A stretch of 64,000 nucleotides of DNA from Marsupella aquatica (Eukaryota; Marchantiophyta), in NCBI GenBank assembly GCA_973895155.1, contig OZ316891.1:17484001-17548000 (forward strand), read 5' to 3'. The notes beneath the pieces are model-generated. The model had not been told where the DNA came from. It saw nothing but the letters and a program-made list of their open reading frames with translations, and did no database searches. Positions 33,533 through 46,700 of this stretch are shown one piece after another. The position numbers and the translations under genes are program-made. How positions within the stretch are numbered: the first letter of the stretch is position 1; each line of letters begins with the position of its first letter.

Positions 33533-34604
33533 TCTATAATACAAGGTTGCACTTTTTTTGCGGTGGTCGTCATTCAAATTTGCACGGCACAAAAAATAAG
33601 AAATATGGTGAAGGAATGAAAATAAATAAATCTTACTTTAGTATGAATGAAAAAGAGTCACGCCAATGTCCAAGTAGGAGAAATCAAATGGGATAAGTAA
33701 ACACAATGCACAAGGAGAAAATATTGTACATACTCAATAGAGTGAGACAATGCATAGTTTAGTGTAATATTGGTAGGAGTTAAATTTAAGATACTATTTT
33801 AGTCAATAGGGGACTACATACACTAATCAAATAAACCATTATTCTCCCAATATTTAGGATGATTTTTTACATTTATTTTTGTGCCATTTTCCCTGCCAAT
33901 TAAAAAATCAAAAATTATAAGGTCCAAAGACAGAGTAAAGATCATGGCACTAGCGTATGTTGATGGCAAGGTTTCGGGCAAGGGGCACCCTTTTGCTTGA
34001 CGACATCTTTTTACTTCTCAATATCTTTCACATAACGACCCATTTGGCACCACATCATCTTTTTACTCAACGACATCTTTTTATTCATGACATCTTTCAC
34101 ATAACAACATCTTTGGCAAAAAGATTTCTTTTTTGTTAACAACAATTTGTTACTTGACGACAACTATTTACTTGATGACAACTTTTTACTTGACGACATG
34201 TTTGGCAAAATGACTTCTTTTTTCTTAACAACATCTTTTACTTGACAATGTCTTTCACATAACTACATCTTTGGCAAAAAAACTTCATCGTTCTTAACAA
34301 CATCTTTTTACTTGAACACGGCATCTTTCACATAACGACATCTTGGGCTACACAACATCTTTTGTGGAACACACGGGTATTGAGTTATTTTGTACTTAAC
34401 AACATTGTTATACTTAACAAAACCTTTGGCATCACGCATTACGACATCATTGGCAACACGACCTCTGTTTCTTCCACAACCTCTTGGCCGAGATGACATC
34501 TTTCTTCTCAATCAACAACCTCTTGGCCGACACAACATCTTTTCTTCTCAATGACATCTTGGCCGTCACGACATCTTTTGTGCAACGCATGGGTATTGAG
34601 CTAG
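33533..34604 (+). mobile_element. Non-autonomous Helitron-like element, copy 3
   Basis: The 5' end is TCTATAATACAAGGTTGCAC, a good match to Helitron TC starts. The 3' end is TTTTGTGCAACGCATGGGTA then TTGAGCTAG followed by T (34605). The body is a drifting minisatellite of ACGACATCTTTTTACTTA-like units. An extra internal 3'-end-like sequence (GTGGAACACACGGGTATTGAG) occurs at about 34364-34385. The reverse complement of copy 1 at 21.8 kb shares both ends and body. No protein-coding capacity is present. Confidence 0.65.
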
Positions 34605-35316
34605 TTCAAAATAATACACAGACTCAAAAGCAGGTTAGACCAGATGAACATAAAAATAAGATATGATTTATGTATACATTTTACCAGCATTCCTCCTTGT
34701 TTGCCTGAGACGGTTCAACCAGCCATTACTGTAGGACTCTATGCATGGAATGATCTATACATGCTTATAATTAATTCAGCTCTTCAGGCTCAACTAGACA
34801 ATTACTGTAGGACTCTATGCATGGAATGATATATAAAGACTTATATTTTAATTGGTTATAAAGTTTACAATGCTTTATGGAGATACATACAATGCAGCTG
34901 ATATTTCCATTGGTTATGAAGTTTACAATGGTTTATGGATCAGAATGTGTCAGCTATATAGAGAGCCTCTCCAAAATAATAGAGCCAAAAATTAGAAGGG
35001 AACAAAGTTAGAGTAGTTCTCTTTGAATCACAAAGTAGTGTACCCTTAAATTACTTTGACTCGTACATAGTTGATGCAGCACTCATCCCATTCAAAAAGT
35101 AGTGTCCCTTGTTCACTTTTAAAGGAGTGCATTTTTTCATTAACTTCTTATAATCATTTTTGTACTACTTGAATAGTACATGATAGTTTGTGTTTCATAA
35201 CCTAGTTAGATTAGTAGTACACTGAATTAGATAGAATCTATTTTATTATGAATAAGTTAAAATACCTCTGCATTAGAAAGCTATATGGCTATATCATAGT
35301 TCAGCTTTTGATTACT
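34605..35316. other. Gene-free AT-rich stretch with local duplication
   Basis: ATTACTGTAGGACTCTATGC followed by ATGGAATGAT occurs at about 34722 and 34800 (unit near 78 bp), and GGTTATAAAGTTTACAATG / GGTTATGAAGTTTACAATG at about 34854 and 34913. No gene recognised. Confidence 0.5.
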
Positions 35317-35508
35317 TTGCCACTGAAGATGTTCTAATTCACAATATTGCCACTGTTTTTTCTGTATTTATAAAAATGTCATTGTTTTGTATACGGATAA
35401 CAAGTTTACCAAGGTAACTAGGGGAACTATATATGGAAACCGTGACATTTTTGTAAATATGAAAAAAAACAGTGGCAGCATTGTAAATTCAAACATATGT
35501 AGTGGCAA
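35317..35508. mobile_element. Hairpin-like inverted repeat element
   Basis: The two halves are imperfect reverse complements over about 70 bp: TTGCCACT at 35317 pairs with AGTGGCAA ending at 35508, and inner blocks GCCACTGTTTTTTCTG / AAAAAAAACAGTGGC and AAAAATGTCA / TGACATTTTT also pair. The sequence GCTATATCATAGTT lies on both sides, at 35288-35301 and 35520-35533, 11-15 bp away from the arms. It could be a small hairpin MITE or a locally inverted duplication. Confidence 0.55.
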
Positions 35509-35789
35509 TGTACTTAAAAGCTATATCATAGTTTGTGTGTCATATTCAATAAGGACAAAAGTGTTATGCAATAACAGTGATTATTTTTGTTTCTTTTTTG
35601 TTTTGTATTATATTTCTAATTAATAGAAGGCACTGTAGTTTTTCAAAATACTCAATCTTTTATTTTTCAATTTTCATTTTGGGCAGGTGCTAGCTCTAGG
35701 AGACTTTTGAGGTAGGATTGTCTGGTGTACCTTACATTGCAAAACATCAATTTTTAAAGAGAGATCGGAATTGGCCTGGGTCCCACTTT

Positions 35790-36175
35790 TTCTTATTTTG
35801 TAAGAGGATGAAATATCTTTTTGGAGAGATAAATTATTATAGTATTTGATTATTCATGTCAGTAAAATGACAAAAAACATTCTTTGTTTTATTTTGTAAA
35901 CGAACAAAATGAATTTTTGATGGGATAATATATTGTAGTGTTTGATTATTCTTGTAGGTAAAATGACAAACAAGATTTTTCTCATTCTGTAGGACCAAAT
36001 AACTTTGCGTGGGATAGAATATTATAGTGCTTAATTATTCATTTTTGGTAAAATGACAAATGCAAGTTTTTGTCTCATTTTGAAAAAGGACTCGATCTAA
36101 CGTTTTGGTGGGTTAGGACTTTACATTGTTTGATTAGTCATTTAAATAAAACAACAAACAAGATTCACTTAACTT
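35790..36175. repeat. Imperfect tandem repeat, about four units near 95 bp
   Basis: Each unit contains GTGTTTGATTATTCATG (or close), GTAAAATGACAAA, CA(A)GATTTTTCTCATTTTGTA and GGGATA-ATATTATAGT. The units are strongly diverged. No coding potential. Confidence 0.6.
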
Positions 36176-36490
36176 TACTTGAGAGTGACTGGTAGTTTAT
36201 GCATAAAATTGTCCAATATTACATCCCTTGGTAGTGGGCTCTTGAGATGCTTGATAAGAGGATTCAATTTATTCTTATATTGTAATGACCACCATCTTTG
36301 ATCTTGAGCACTAGTATTAGTGCATCCCCATAACTTATTCTATAATGTTTTCATTTATATAACTTGTCTTTCTCTTGCAAAGATTGTTACTGTTTGCAAA
36401 AAAAAATACAATGGAGCTTTGCAAAGACTATACTAGTAGCTTTACAATCCAACAGTGCAAGGAGGGCTGGCCCATAGGGAGTCGGGCCGG
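36176..36490. other. Gene-free stretch
   Basis: Nothing recognised between the two tandem repeats: AT-rich, no open frame of note, no inverted repeat. Confidence 0.4.
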
Positions 36491-36640
36491 GCATTTATGG
36501 GGCAGCATGAGAAGCACATATGCGCCAGGGTGCCCATTTCTTCCATCACTGGTCAGGGAAAACAGGCATTTATGGGGCAGCATGAGAAGCACATATGCGC
36601 CAGGGTGCCCATTTCTTCCATCACTGGTCAGGGAAAACAG
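36491..36640. repeat. Perfect 75-bp tandem duplication
   Basis: Two identical adjacent units (36491-36565 and 36566-36640) start GCATTTATGGGGCAGCATGA and end CAGGGAAAACAG. Because 75 is divisible by three, the unit stays in frame (25 residues, AFMGQHEKHICARVPISSIT...). No surrounding gene is recognised. Perfect identity indicates a very recent duplication or an assembly artefact. Confidence 0.95.
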
Positions 36641-37333
36641 TCAAACTAATCCAATAGGTGTGGATCTTTCCCGTCCGAGAGCTGTCTTGTATTGGGACAA
36701 AGGACAGGAAAACGCAAGATCCCTTATTATAAGGCAAGATCCCTTGTTAGAGTTGTAGATAAACCTGCTGTGATGATCAATATTTCCCCAATCTCAATTA
36801 CCAGACCCAAAAACCAACTCACAAATCAAGATGCAATCCTGTTAGAATTGAGCATACACCGTGAGCAGCTTGAGAACAATGACCTGGCTGCCATTCATGC
36901 TGTGTCTCCTTGGAAAGCATTTTCATGGAAGCAAATGTTGTAAAAATGTGTAAATGACTGTTACTGACGATGCACTCAGAATATTTAGCATACATTGCCC
37001 CAGTTACAAAATTTGGAACTGAAACAAACTCTAGTTCGTGCATTACCATCTACCTCATGCTCGCTCTATAACCGATCCGCGGAAAACTTCCTGTACGGGG
37101 ATTATAATTTCCACTTCACAATAGAGATTTCCAAAACATTGTAGATGCAATGCTGACACCGATCTATTGGTGTCCAGAGTCACCCTCTTATTATGTAAAG
37201 AGGGCTTTCAAAACTACAAGGGACATTTCTGGCTAGCACTGCAAGAAAGCCACCACAGTAAGGCCCTCTTTGATGATCCTAGACCAATTTGGGCCATCCT
37301 GTTAAGAGCCTCCAGTTTACAGAACAAGTTGGC
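36641..37333. other. Spacer and 3' flank of the sulfurtransferase gene
   Basis: No gene recognised. The part next to 37333 should hold the 3' UTR of the minus-strand sulfurtransferase. The words GCAAGATCCCTT-TTA repeat around 36714 and 36733. Confidence 0.4.
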
Positions 37334-40300
37334 TTAAACATTAGTCTCAACAGGTACATTGGGTGCCAGGCCCCATTCCGTCCAGGACCCATCATAGACA
37401 GGGATGTCCGCCCTGCCAATCCGGTGAAGAGCCTGGACACAAAGCAAAGAGAAAAACCATCAACGTTCAAACTTTCAAGTTTAGCAACAATCACTTTCAT
37501 CATTCTCATTGAAAAAGATTTCCAAAGACGGGATGTAAATTCGTACTCACCAAAGCAAGAATGCAAGCTGTTACACCAGTGCCACAAGATACCGCAATCG
37601 GTGAATCCAAGGAAACACCTAAGGCACAACACAGTAATGGAGGAAACGACTCAGAGTTGCTTCAAGATCACAAAGCTAACCGAAGCTTTCTCCTTCGTCA
37701 ATAGGATGTCTACTGCTTTCCCTCAAAGTTTTGCAGCAGACTTCTCTACAGTGTCTGATTGGTAGCAGAAGACTATTTAAACAAATTCGTATGCCACAAG
37801 CACCAGTTTAGAGACCTGAATGCTGAAATTTCCCGACAAGCTCCTCTGCCGGCAAAAGTGTTCCTCTACTCGTCAGCACCTACGAACATCGAAATAGAAC
37901 ATCATAAATACCAATACAACAGCAAAGAAATCACAACTTTCTTCATGATGATCTCAAACGTAGATGTCAGCAGCGCTAGCAGAGAAAATAAGAGCTGCCG
38001 AAGAATGGAGTGGTAGGTAGCTCTATTCTAGTAGAAAGAAGGGTGACAAAAATAAACTTGAACCCACCTCGGTGAAGGGAACACAGGTGCTTCCAGGAAC
38101 ATGACCACCCCTGACACCCTTTCGGGGTTCTGGTGCAGAGCCATCAAATCTGTGCAACAACACAAATCTGTTTAGCATGTAGGTACAAGAGCCTCATCTT
38201 GAGTCGTTTGTAATAAACAGAAAGCCTAAAATCATTCTAGCAAATTATGCTGCGATCACCTTGCCTTGCTCCGAGCATCAACGAGCAGATACTTTTTCTC
38301 CGCGATGTTCTGCTTGACCTGTTAATCAAAGCCAGAGTAAGAATCCATTGAATCTGTACTTGGGCGAACAGCTGCTACAAGCACGTCCAAATGGGGAGAT
38401 TGAATTCGTTCTCAGAAATTATAAAACTAGGACGGAACCTCGAATTGGACTCTTTCTATGACATACTTGTATGCACTGAGCTGCGTCCCATCCTTATTTG
38501 AGTAGTACTACTTGACAGGTACGCATTGTAGAATTGTACTCTCACCTCATCAAGAGACAATACAAGACTCTGTTGTAGATGTGCTTTGAAGTCACCGGAG
38601 CCCACCTGCAAATATATGCACGTGTTAGCACGACCTAAAAAACCCTGGTTGGAACCAAACTTCTTCGCAATAGTAAGAGTTATAACATTGGCTGATGACC
38701 AATTTGGACCGCTAAATATTTTGCTTTTGCTCTTTAGATTCTTCCCTGCTGAGATTTAAACGCTTAGTCAGGTTTACCTGAAAAACCAAAACCGAATGCC
38801 AAGGACTACTACTCTTTGCTGACTACCCTTAGGCAACCTACCATCCCCCATTACGTGGACCTGCTCATCTCATGACACCACTAACAGCCTACTTAATCCC
38901 TGACAGTGCTTGAGAAGTCGAGAGAAAGACCTGCTCGCCCCCATAGATCTTTTTTATAGCCTCTGATGAAGCCACAACTTTTCCAAGAGCTGTTGGGGTA
39001 GCTGACTCGACAGGGTACTTTTGTTGAAGCCATTGTGGGAGGCCTCCGTCCAGGACCACCACCTTCTCATGCCCAAAGGCTCTAAACATCCTATGTGAAT
39101 ATCCAAGTCAAGTCTTGATTCGATAAGGGATAAGATACGTGAATACAATATTTACCACACCAACTTCACAATTATTCTTATTAATGGAATGAACTACAAT
39201 TGCTCGGCCCATTAACTTTCAAAATTATAAGTCAGAAGTCCAGGTTGGACTCCGGACAATGTCAATAAGGTATCTAATTTCAAATTATAACTACCAACCA
39301 AATGAGTACATTAAACTGAAAAACGAAGGACAGAGCCTCGGCAGGAAAACAACTCACCACCAAACTCGAGCAGCACTGAAGATTCCTTTGCCGTCATAGA
39401 CAACAATGCTATCGTGATTTTGAAGCCCTAATGCCGATGCTGCAGCAGAAAAGGCCGCTTCGGAAGGTAACATGTGAGGCATCTATGATACAACATCACG
39501 GAAAACTGGTAAGTAAACTGCTGTAAAATCCAAGGGCGAAGTCACAATGACTGGATAGCGACAATCAATCCATCTCGCTTTCTCCACGATTTACAAGGGC
39601 AGAGGCCATGCAATCAGTACAGCATCGATTATCGGATCAGATCCGGTTGAGGTACCCATAGCAGATACCACCTCAGCACTTATGGTAGCTAATTTTGGAC
39701 ATTGACTGGAAGTCCATTTCATAGTTGACGAATCTAGACTACTTGCATCTTAAACCTATCTATCTTCTCAAATCCAGGTCACATCCTTTGGATTTACAGT
39801 TATCAAATCACCACTATCTGCTTGTCTTTCAGCTGCTCTAGCTCTCGCAAAACCTACCCTCTGATCTTCGTGAAATATTTCAAAGTTGACTTCTCTGAAC
39901 TGGAAAGAAAGAGCTCTGACTGCTGCTGTGGTAAACTCATGATTACCTCAGACGTGATATCTCCAATTGCATCAATGTCGAAAAAGATTGCACCCTGTAT
40001 ATGGCATTCCTGCAATACAAGGGTGGGACAGATCAGCCGACAAGCTTAAGAATTGTCATGTCTGATCATTGATTGACTCTGAATGAATCGAAGAGGGGTG
40101 GCAGCATCCACAAAGCAAAACCCGTCGAGATCAAGTCTACCTGCGGTTCTAGAACATACTAAGTGTAAAGATCGAACTCTACTGCCGAGCAAATTTGGAC
40201 TTCAGCTGGACTAACGAAAGTCTCACGCCAACTTTGATACGTCAGCCTAGATCTTCTGAGTGCTACTACTTTTGTGTCCATCGACTAGTCTCATTACAGT

Positions 40301-41623
40301 GACAATATTTGCACATGCTGGCAATTCTTACAAGGCCGTGAGCTGGTTCGATGAATCAGTCGAAACATAAATCAAACAAAACACCCACGCAAAGAAATCT
40401 TGCAAACGAAGGACAAGTGTAATAGAGTTCGGATCGAGAATGGACCTTGTATTCTTGGAGAGGATCACGTTTATCAAAAGGCATGTACCATGATGCATCC
40501 AGGACCTGCGACGCAATGTCAAACCTTATAATAATAGAAAATTGGAGATCGCGACGGAAAATGCTACCAGTAATAAATGCAACAAATCATGCAAATTCAT
40601 TCTCTGATTGCCTCTGTTCATTCTTTACATATACTTCCCAAATTTGACCACCAGAATTAGTTCTCAGATAATACATCCAAATACGGCTTGTCTTTGCACT
40701 CAAGATGATACTGTATCAGGACCTTCAGGTTGGGGTCATTGAGATGCTGATGCAGCCAATCCACAGAAACAACTGGCAGTTTCTCCTCCTCTGCCATCGA
40801 TGAAGCTCCCACTGATGCCAAGCCCTGTGCACGCCGAGAGTTTGTGCGAACTCCTCCACTGCCCGAACTGCTGCGTCCTGAGGAATTCACCCACACACCC
40901 TGCGTCCTCCACGCGTTAGAAAAAAGTGATGCGATTTCCAGGCTCCGAGCTTCCTCTGCCTGCTTATCCGGGCTCCTGTCTACAAGGTCATCCAGTTTGC
41001 TGTCGTCGTTATCGTTTGTGCGGACACAGAGACTGCAAACTTAAAACCTTCCTACAGTAAGAGCATCTCCTCTAGTGAAAGCCTGAACTCTTCACAATGA
41101 CATCGCATTAGGGGCACGACAGGATTGACTATCGAACGCGGCTGACAAACAACCTGGAAATCCTGACGTATCTCTCACATTGACGCATCAAAAGTGACGA
41201 AACATCATGGCGAAAAAGCTTGAACACTCGAGTCACTTAGATTCTTCCTGCTCTTGTTAATACCTTCAATGCCTTACTGAGGAATCGCCCACGACAGCTA
41301 ATGGAAACTACAAGACCTTCAACGAGCCAAAGAATGAAGCAATGAAAGGGCAACAGACTGAAGGGGCCCACAAGGAGCAAAGAAAGTGAGAGCGATCAGT
41401 CGAAAATGTATATTAATCTGCTACTCACTTTACAAACGACCTGCCTGACCGCAGCAGAAGTCGAGCGTTTGATTAGCCCTCTCGTTGAAAAACCACCGAT
41501 GACGTCAGAATTCGAAGACCTTGCCTGAGAACTGGCTTGTGTGGTTTTAGCAGTCGATATGGGGAGGACCAGTGTGTTGGAGAGCCTTGTTGTTCCCAAC
41601 ATCATCGTCGCTAGCGATGACAA
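37334..41623 (-). CDS. STR1: Thiosulfate/3-mercaptopyruvate sulfurtransferase (two rhodanese domains), organellar
   Basis: Moves sulfur from 3-mercaptopyruvate or thiosulfate to cyanide or thiols, in plants mainly in mitochondria. Exons, in transcript order, read from GT-AG sites: 41623-41429 (basic Ser/Thr/Ala-rich presequence), about 40959-40723, 40505-40446, 40009-39947, 39482-39358, 39090-38931, 38605-38546, 38318-38260, 38149-38068, 37879-37816, 37618-37551, 37432-37334 (stop). Landmarks: VVSVDWLHQHL, DASWYMPFDKRDPLQEYK, GAIFFDIDAIGD, MPHMLPSE, IVVYDGKGIFSAARVWWMFR, FGHEKVVVLDGGLPQW, YLLVDARSKARFDG, GGHVPGSTCVPF, and the catalytic loop CGTGVTAC in exon 11, then IPVYDGSWTEWG. All phases agree except that the 5' limit of exon 2 (41.02-40.95 kb) is uncertain. 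About 420 residues, near family size. Confidence 0.88.
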
Positions 41624-43705
41624 TGCAACATCTGCGATACGGGCCTGCTTATAATTCTCACACTGAAGGACTAGACCAGACTGGACTGTAGAGGGCGATT
41701 CGCTTTTCGACCGGCGTCGTGCTGTCCCAGCCTTACTCTCCCCCGTTTTTTAAGTGATGTTTCGTACCGGATTGACTGGAAATTTTGGGTTGTATCACCC
41801 AAGGATCATCCAAATGCAATATGAAATAAGTACAGATATCTTCTTCATGAAATTTGAATGGAAGTCGTCTGGCAAATTCTCATCCGAATAAATAAGCATC
41901 AAATCTATGAGGTGACGGTCTGAGTCTTGGAAATGCGGTTTTTCCTAAAACACCGCACCTGATGTTGGACCTAGTTGCGAGGACAGCTTGAACTTGGCAT
42001 GACCACATCTCCTTGTATGGTACCACATTTAAACAAAGTAAATCTAAAATTTTCAAGCTCACTAATTTCCAATCAATGTGTTATTACACACATAACTTCA
42101 CGCTGCATAGGACATTGTTATTTTGCTGTCAGTCCTTGGGTGTATTTGAAAGTTTGGTTTCGAGCCTAACTCGTTTACCTTCCTATAAGCTGACCAACTC
42201 CAAGAGTAATTCCGTGGGCGCCTTTCAATCTTGGATAAGAATTGGCTCAAGGGTGGCTTTGACGCACCTCCTGATATTTTTCACAATTATGCTTTAATTG
42301 CGGCCGTCACAATACAGGGATTTACCCGCAGGATTGATCGGTAGTACCTCCGGTGACATGAACATGGATTATGTCTCTTCTGGTTCAAACAACAATGTCA
42401 ATATTACTCATGGTAGAAACCTCTGGCAAAAACCCTTTATCGTTACAAAAAATTCAACCACACAATAATTAGGCTGAATGCATTCATCATAGCGACTCTC
42501 AGACATTTGACAGGGTCTCCCATGCCAGCTTCCTCGTTTTTCATATAAGATCAATTAACCACTTCTCTTGAAGACTGGGCAACTGTCAGCCACGTATTTG
42601 ACTGGGTCCCGTTCGAGGCAGTTTCCCACACTTTTGAACATGTCACGCATGCACATTTCAGCCCTGGCAACTTGAAACCATGCCATTCCTGCCTGTCCAA
42701 CAGTCCATCTTAATTGTCGAACTGTGTTTGTGAAGAGACCGACCTCATGCCAAAGATGCTACATGCACACTCTATTTCAATCAGTCCTTTTTAGTTACTT
42801 CACCTCCTACCGGGTGTATTTATATTTGTAGGATTTTTCTGTCAATCTTCCCTTGCTTTTATCATCAGAAAAACGACGAAGGACAAAAGCATTTGAGCCA
42901 TGATCGACCACACCGACAGAAAATAATTTAGTCATGGAGTAACTAGTGCTTCAAAAGCCTGATCTACGCCTCTCCAATAAACAAAGAACAGTCCTCAATT
43001 GAACCTGTTCAACATTCAATCCTTTTCTGGCTCTTCAATGAAGCCAATGTGAACATATTGCGTTTATCCTCGAATATTACACAACCTCGTCAGAAGACTG
43101 AAACCACTCAATCTACAAAATTGATAAACGATTTTCGATCGAAAAAGAGGGAGAGCCGTAATAAAATCCACACCCGGCAGCTCTCGTAACTGACGGAGAT
43201 AATCGAGCTGGTAATTGCCTCCAGCAGTTACATTTGACAATCTTATCGAATCTGGAATGCGTCTCAGAAAACAGCTCCAAAACACTAATGTACTAAAATC
43301 GAGGCAGAACAAGACAGCACTTGTACACAACTGAGGACAAATGTACCTCCTTGAAGTTAAGATTGCAACTTATTTTCAATACGACTGCCTCATTTCTAAG
43401 AGATGGCTGAAAACTCCACTTCAAAACTTCCCTCGTATTGGCCTCCTGTTGAGCTCCTATTCTTTCGTAATCTTCTCAATACAAGTCATTAGCTTGACAT
43501 CTCTCACTAAACTATTTCTCTGGACATGTCCCTAGGTCTTTTACTAAAGCTAGGGGCAACTTAATCTTTGCCATAGATTTCTACTTCTATAGTGGATAAC
43601 ATGCATTCCAGGTAGTTGCCATCAAAACCTTTGTACAGGGCAACCTACCGTCACTGCAGCTACTTGTATGGTCAGCAAATACAACCGCCGGACTATTCAG
43701 ACCTG
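41624..43705. other. Spacer between two minus-strand genes
   Basis: The side near 41.7 kb should hold the sulfurtransferase promoter and the side near 43.7 kb the alpha-mannosidase 3' UTR. No other gene recognised; short frames around 42013 and 43064 have no relatives. Confidence 0.4.
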
Positions 43706-46700
43706 TTACAAGTGTGATCTCAACTTAAATTTGTAAGCCTTGATCTCCAGCGGACCCAAATCGATCAAAGCAGACTTTCTCTCACGCTTCACACTTCCCC
43801 GTTCCTTACGATGCACTTGCTCTACAGTGCTATCGAACTCATCGTCATCATCAAGGGCAAGGTTCAGAGAAGTGAATTTGGTGTTTGATATCTCTAGGTC
43901 CTGGAAGATATTCTTGAGGGGAAAGATGGCATCATCCACGACAGAACACTGCTCTCCTACCAGGTTCTTGCTGACACCATATGAAGCATCGAAGCCTCGT
44001 CTCTGGATCAGGAGGCCTACATTTTGTTTACTTGAAGTTGTGATCCCAGCTCCATCAAGGGCCTGCAACGAAACCACATGCAAATCACAGGGCAGCTTGC
44101 TAGTAAAAGGAGAGAACGTCAACTTATGGAGTGGATCATTCCCTCTGGAAGACTCTTCAATGTTAGCCCTCTCTTCTTCCCTTCCAATAAATGCATGCAA
44201 TGGGTAGTTGAGCTGAGACCCTACTCGATGTGAAAGAAGAGATGGCAGTCTTGAAGCGGAGGAGCTAGGCTCTACGTTTTCAGTTTGAGATATGTTTTTC
44301 TCAAAAAGAAGGTGAAAGACAACAGAGTTCTGGTGGTTATCTAAAACTCCTTGGCCTAAACCACGACTATCATCATGCAAAAGTCGTCTATCCAACATCA
44401 CTTCCAACCAACCCTTGCCAAGGCTTGCAACCCCCAAGGCTTGTCTACTATGGATGGAGAATCGTCTGCCACCTGGGCACTGGATAAATGCAAGGGCTGG
44501 CATCGGATAGTAATTGCCCTGGAGTGGAATCTTATCCAAAGTTTCACGCCTAATAGTTTGGAATCCATTCAGGTCCGAGTAGAATAATCCTTTGTTATTC
44601 AGCTCAGTTTTGAATCGAGCAATGAGCTCCATGTTGTTAAAAGAACTTTGATGAAGCATTGTCTGGTACTCCATCTCGGCAATTCCTGCTTGTAGTGACG
44701 TTCCAGCATAGAGCCTGGCACTTCGCGCAACGGGGATAGTGTCCAGCTCACAATTTGGTCTGGAATAGGCCTCTTCCATTAATGGTCCCTTTGAAACCAC
44801 GATTAGGCCACCAAGCTGAACAAACGACTTGGCCTCACCATTTGGTTCAAAAAGGTATGCTCCACTGCCTCTGCTGAAGTAGAAAGCAAGTTCCTCTTCC
44901 ACGACAACCGCCTCGCCCACATCTTTAATTTCCATACCCTGCAACAATCCAGTATGACCATCGAATAACAAGATCTGATGCTCGTTTTCAATTACAACGT
45001 GTTCATCACGCTGATAGGAACATCGATAAGGAGTCGGGCAGACAAAGTCAGAAGGCGAATTAAACACAGACAAAATTGCGGCAGTTGCTATGATACAAGA
45101 CTCTGTGCTTGCTGAAGGAGCGACTATGTAAGTCTGAAGGCCCATGGGGGCCACCTTTGCTACCCACAGCAAGCGATGTTTCCCTGTTCCTGGTGGATTT
45201 CCTGATTTATAGTCCCATTCTGGACTGACTTGACTGGGAACAGGTCTCCATTCAGAATCAAAGACGCACACAAGTGGCTCGTCTACCACGACTGTGACCA
45301 CTTGGTCAAGAATTTCCTCCAAAGAATTGAATAGCACCACCCGTCGAACCTGGTCACCTGATCATGCCAACAAAAGGATAGCAAACAGTGAACAACACTT
45401 TCCTAAAACCAACATGTCAATCATTCCAAACTTATATGTGATGCCAATTAGTTTTGCCTGCGGCCCTGCATTCTCACAGCGTCCCTAAGCTGGTGTAAGA
45501 CTCTGACTCAAACGTCTATGTCTAATAGGGCTATATGATTAGCCCGACGTCAGTATCTTCCATGAGGGCGTCATATATTCACGGTGTCGGGGAGGACAAC
45601 ATTTCCAGTAGAAGAAAAACGAGTCTCTAAGTAACAGAGTTGAATTGCCATGAGAAAATACTATCTTTAGGTCAGGCCAAATAAACAACAACGAAGTTGC
45701 TGGAAATGGAGCGTTGCCCACATACCAGTCACTTCCAGTACGGTTTTGACAGGCAACAGATCATACTTTTCTCGTGTTTGCTCTGGCTCGTAGAACGCAC
45801 GATCTTCTTGATCATGATCCGCACACCTGCCAGAGAAGGTTCTTTGACTCAGAAGAGCCGTAACACTCCTTGCCATAAAGTTCTGCAGGTTTCGCACTGA
45901 TGAATGCATTCTCAATCCGTAGTCTTGCATAACGTGAGTCTTAGCTGTTCCTGTCACACCATCATGATGCTGAAATAGTGCCAGATTGCGTCTGGCAGAA
46001 ACCAGATCTGAAGTTGATGAGAGAGGAAATTCTGATTTCTCAGCCTGGCAGTATGCTAACGTAAGAGAGAAAAGTATATCCGCCGCCCTTAGCGTCTGCT
46101 CGAGAACACGATCCATAGCTTTGAAGAACGGACGAGAAACATAGTAGCCACTCCAATAATCGTGCCGCACGTCGGAATACGTGAAGAAGTCACCTGACAG
46201 GGTGGGAAACCCACGTACAGAATCTGATGCTGCTTGAAAGGGGGATTCTTTACCCACCTCATCTCGAAGGGTTCTGAAATAGTCTTCTAAGGTTCCAAAA
46301 TTCACGTTGGCTCTCAAATATGCGTGGGAATTTATGTAATCAAAAATTTTCTGGAGGTTTGTGAACTGCAGTTCTGCCTCGCGTATCGTAGTATACCGAA
46401 AATCATCTCCCAAAGGAATGAGCAGAGTGTTGCTGCGGTAAAGAGTTGACTTCTTGCGGTACTGATCCAGAAGCAACTCCGCGCGTTCCTTCACGTTCTC
46501 AGAGGTAATCACAACAGGGTCTTTTCCCCAGGGACAAGTCGATAATGAATGTGCGCTGGGAAGACGCCAAAAATCAAATTGGCAGCAAATAGATGGGTCT
46601 GGACCACAAGTATGAGGGATGTCATACGAATAGAAAGGCATCATGTGACAGAAGATATCCGTGGTATTCGTATCATCCCAGCTTTGTCTCCACATAAATT

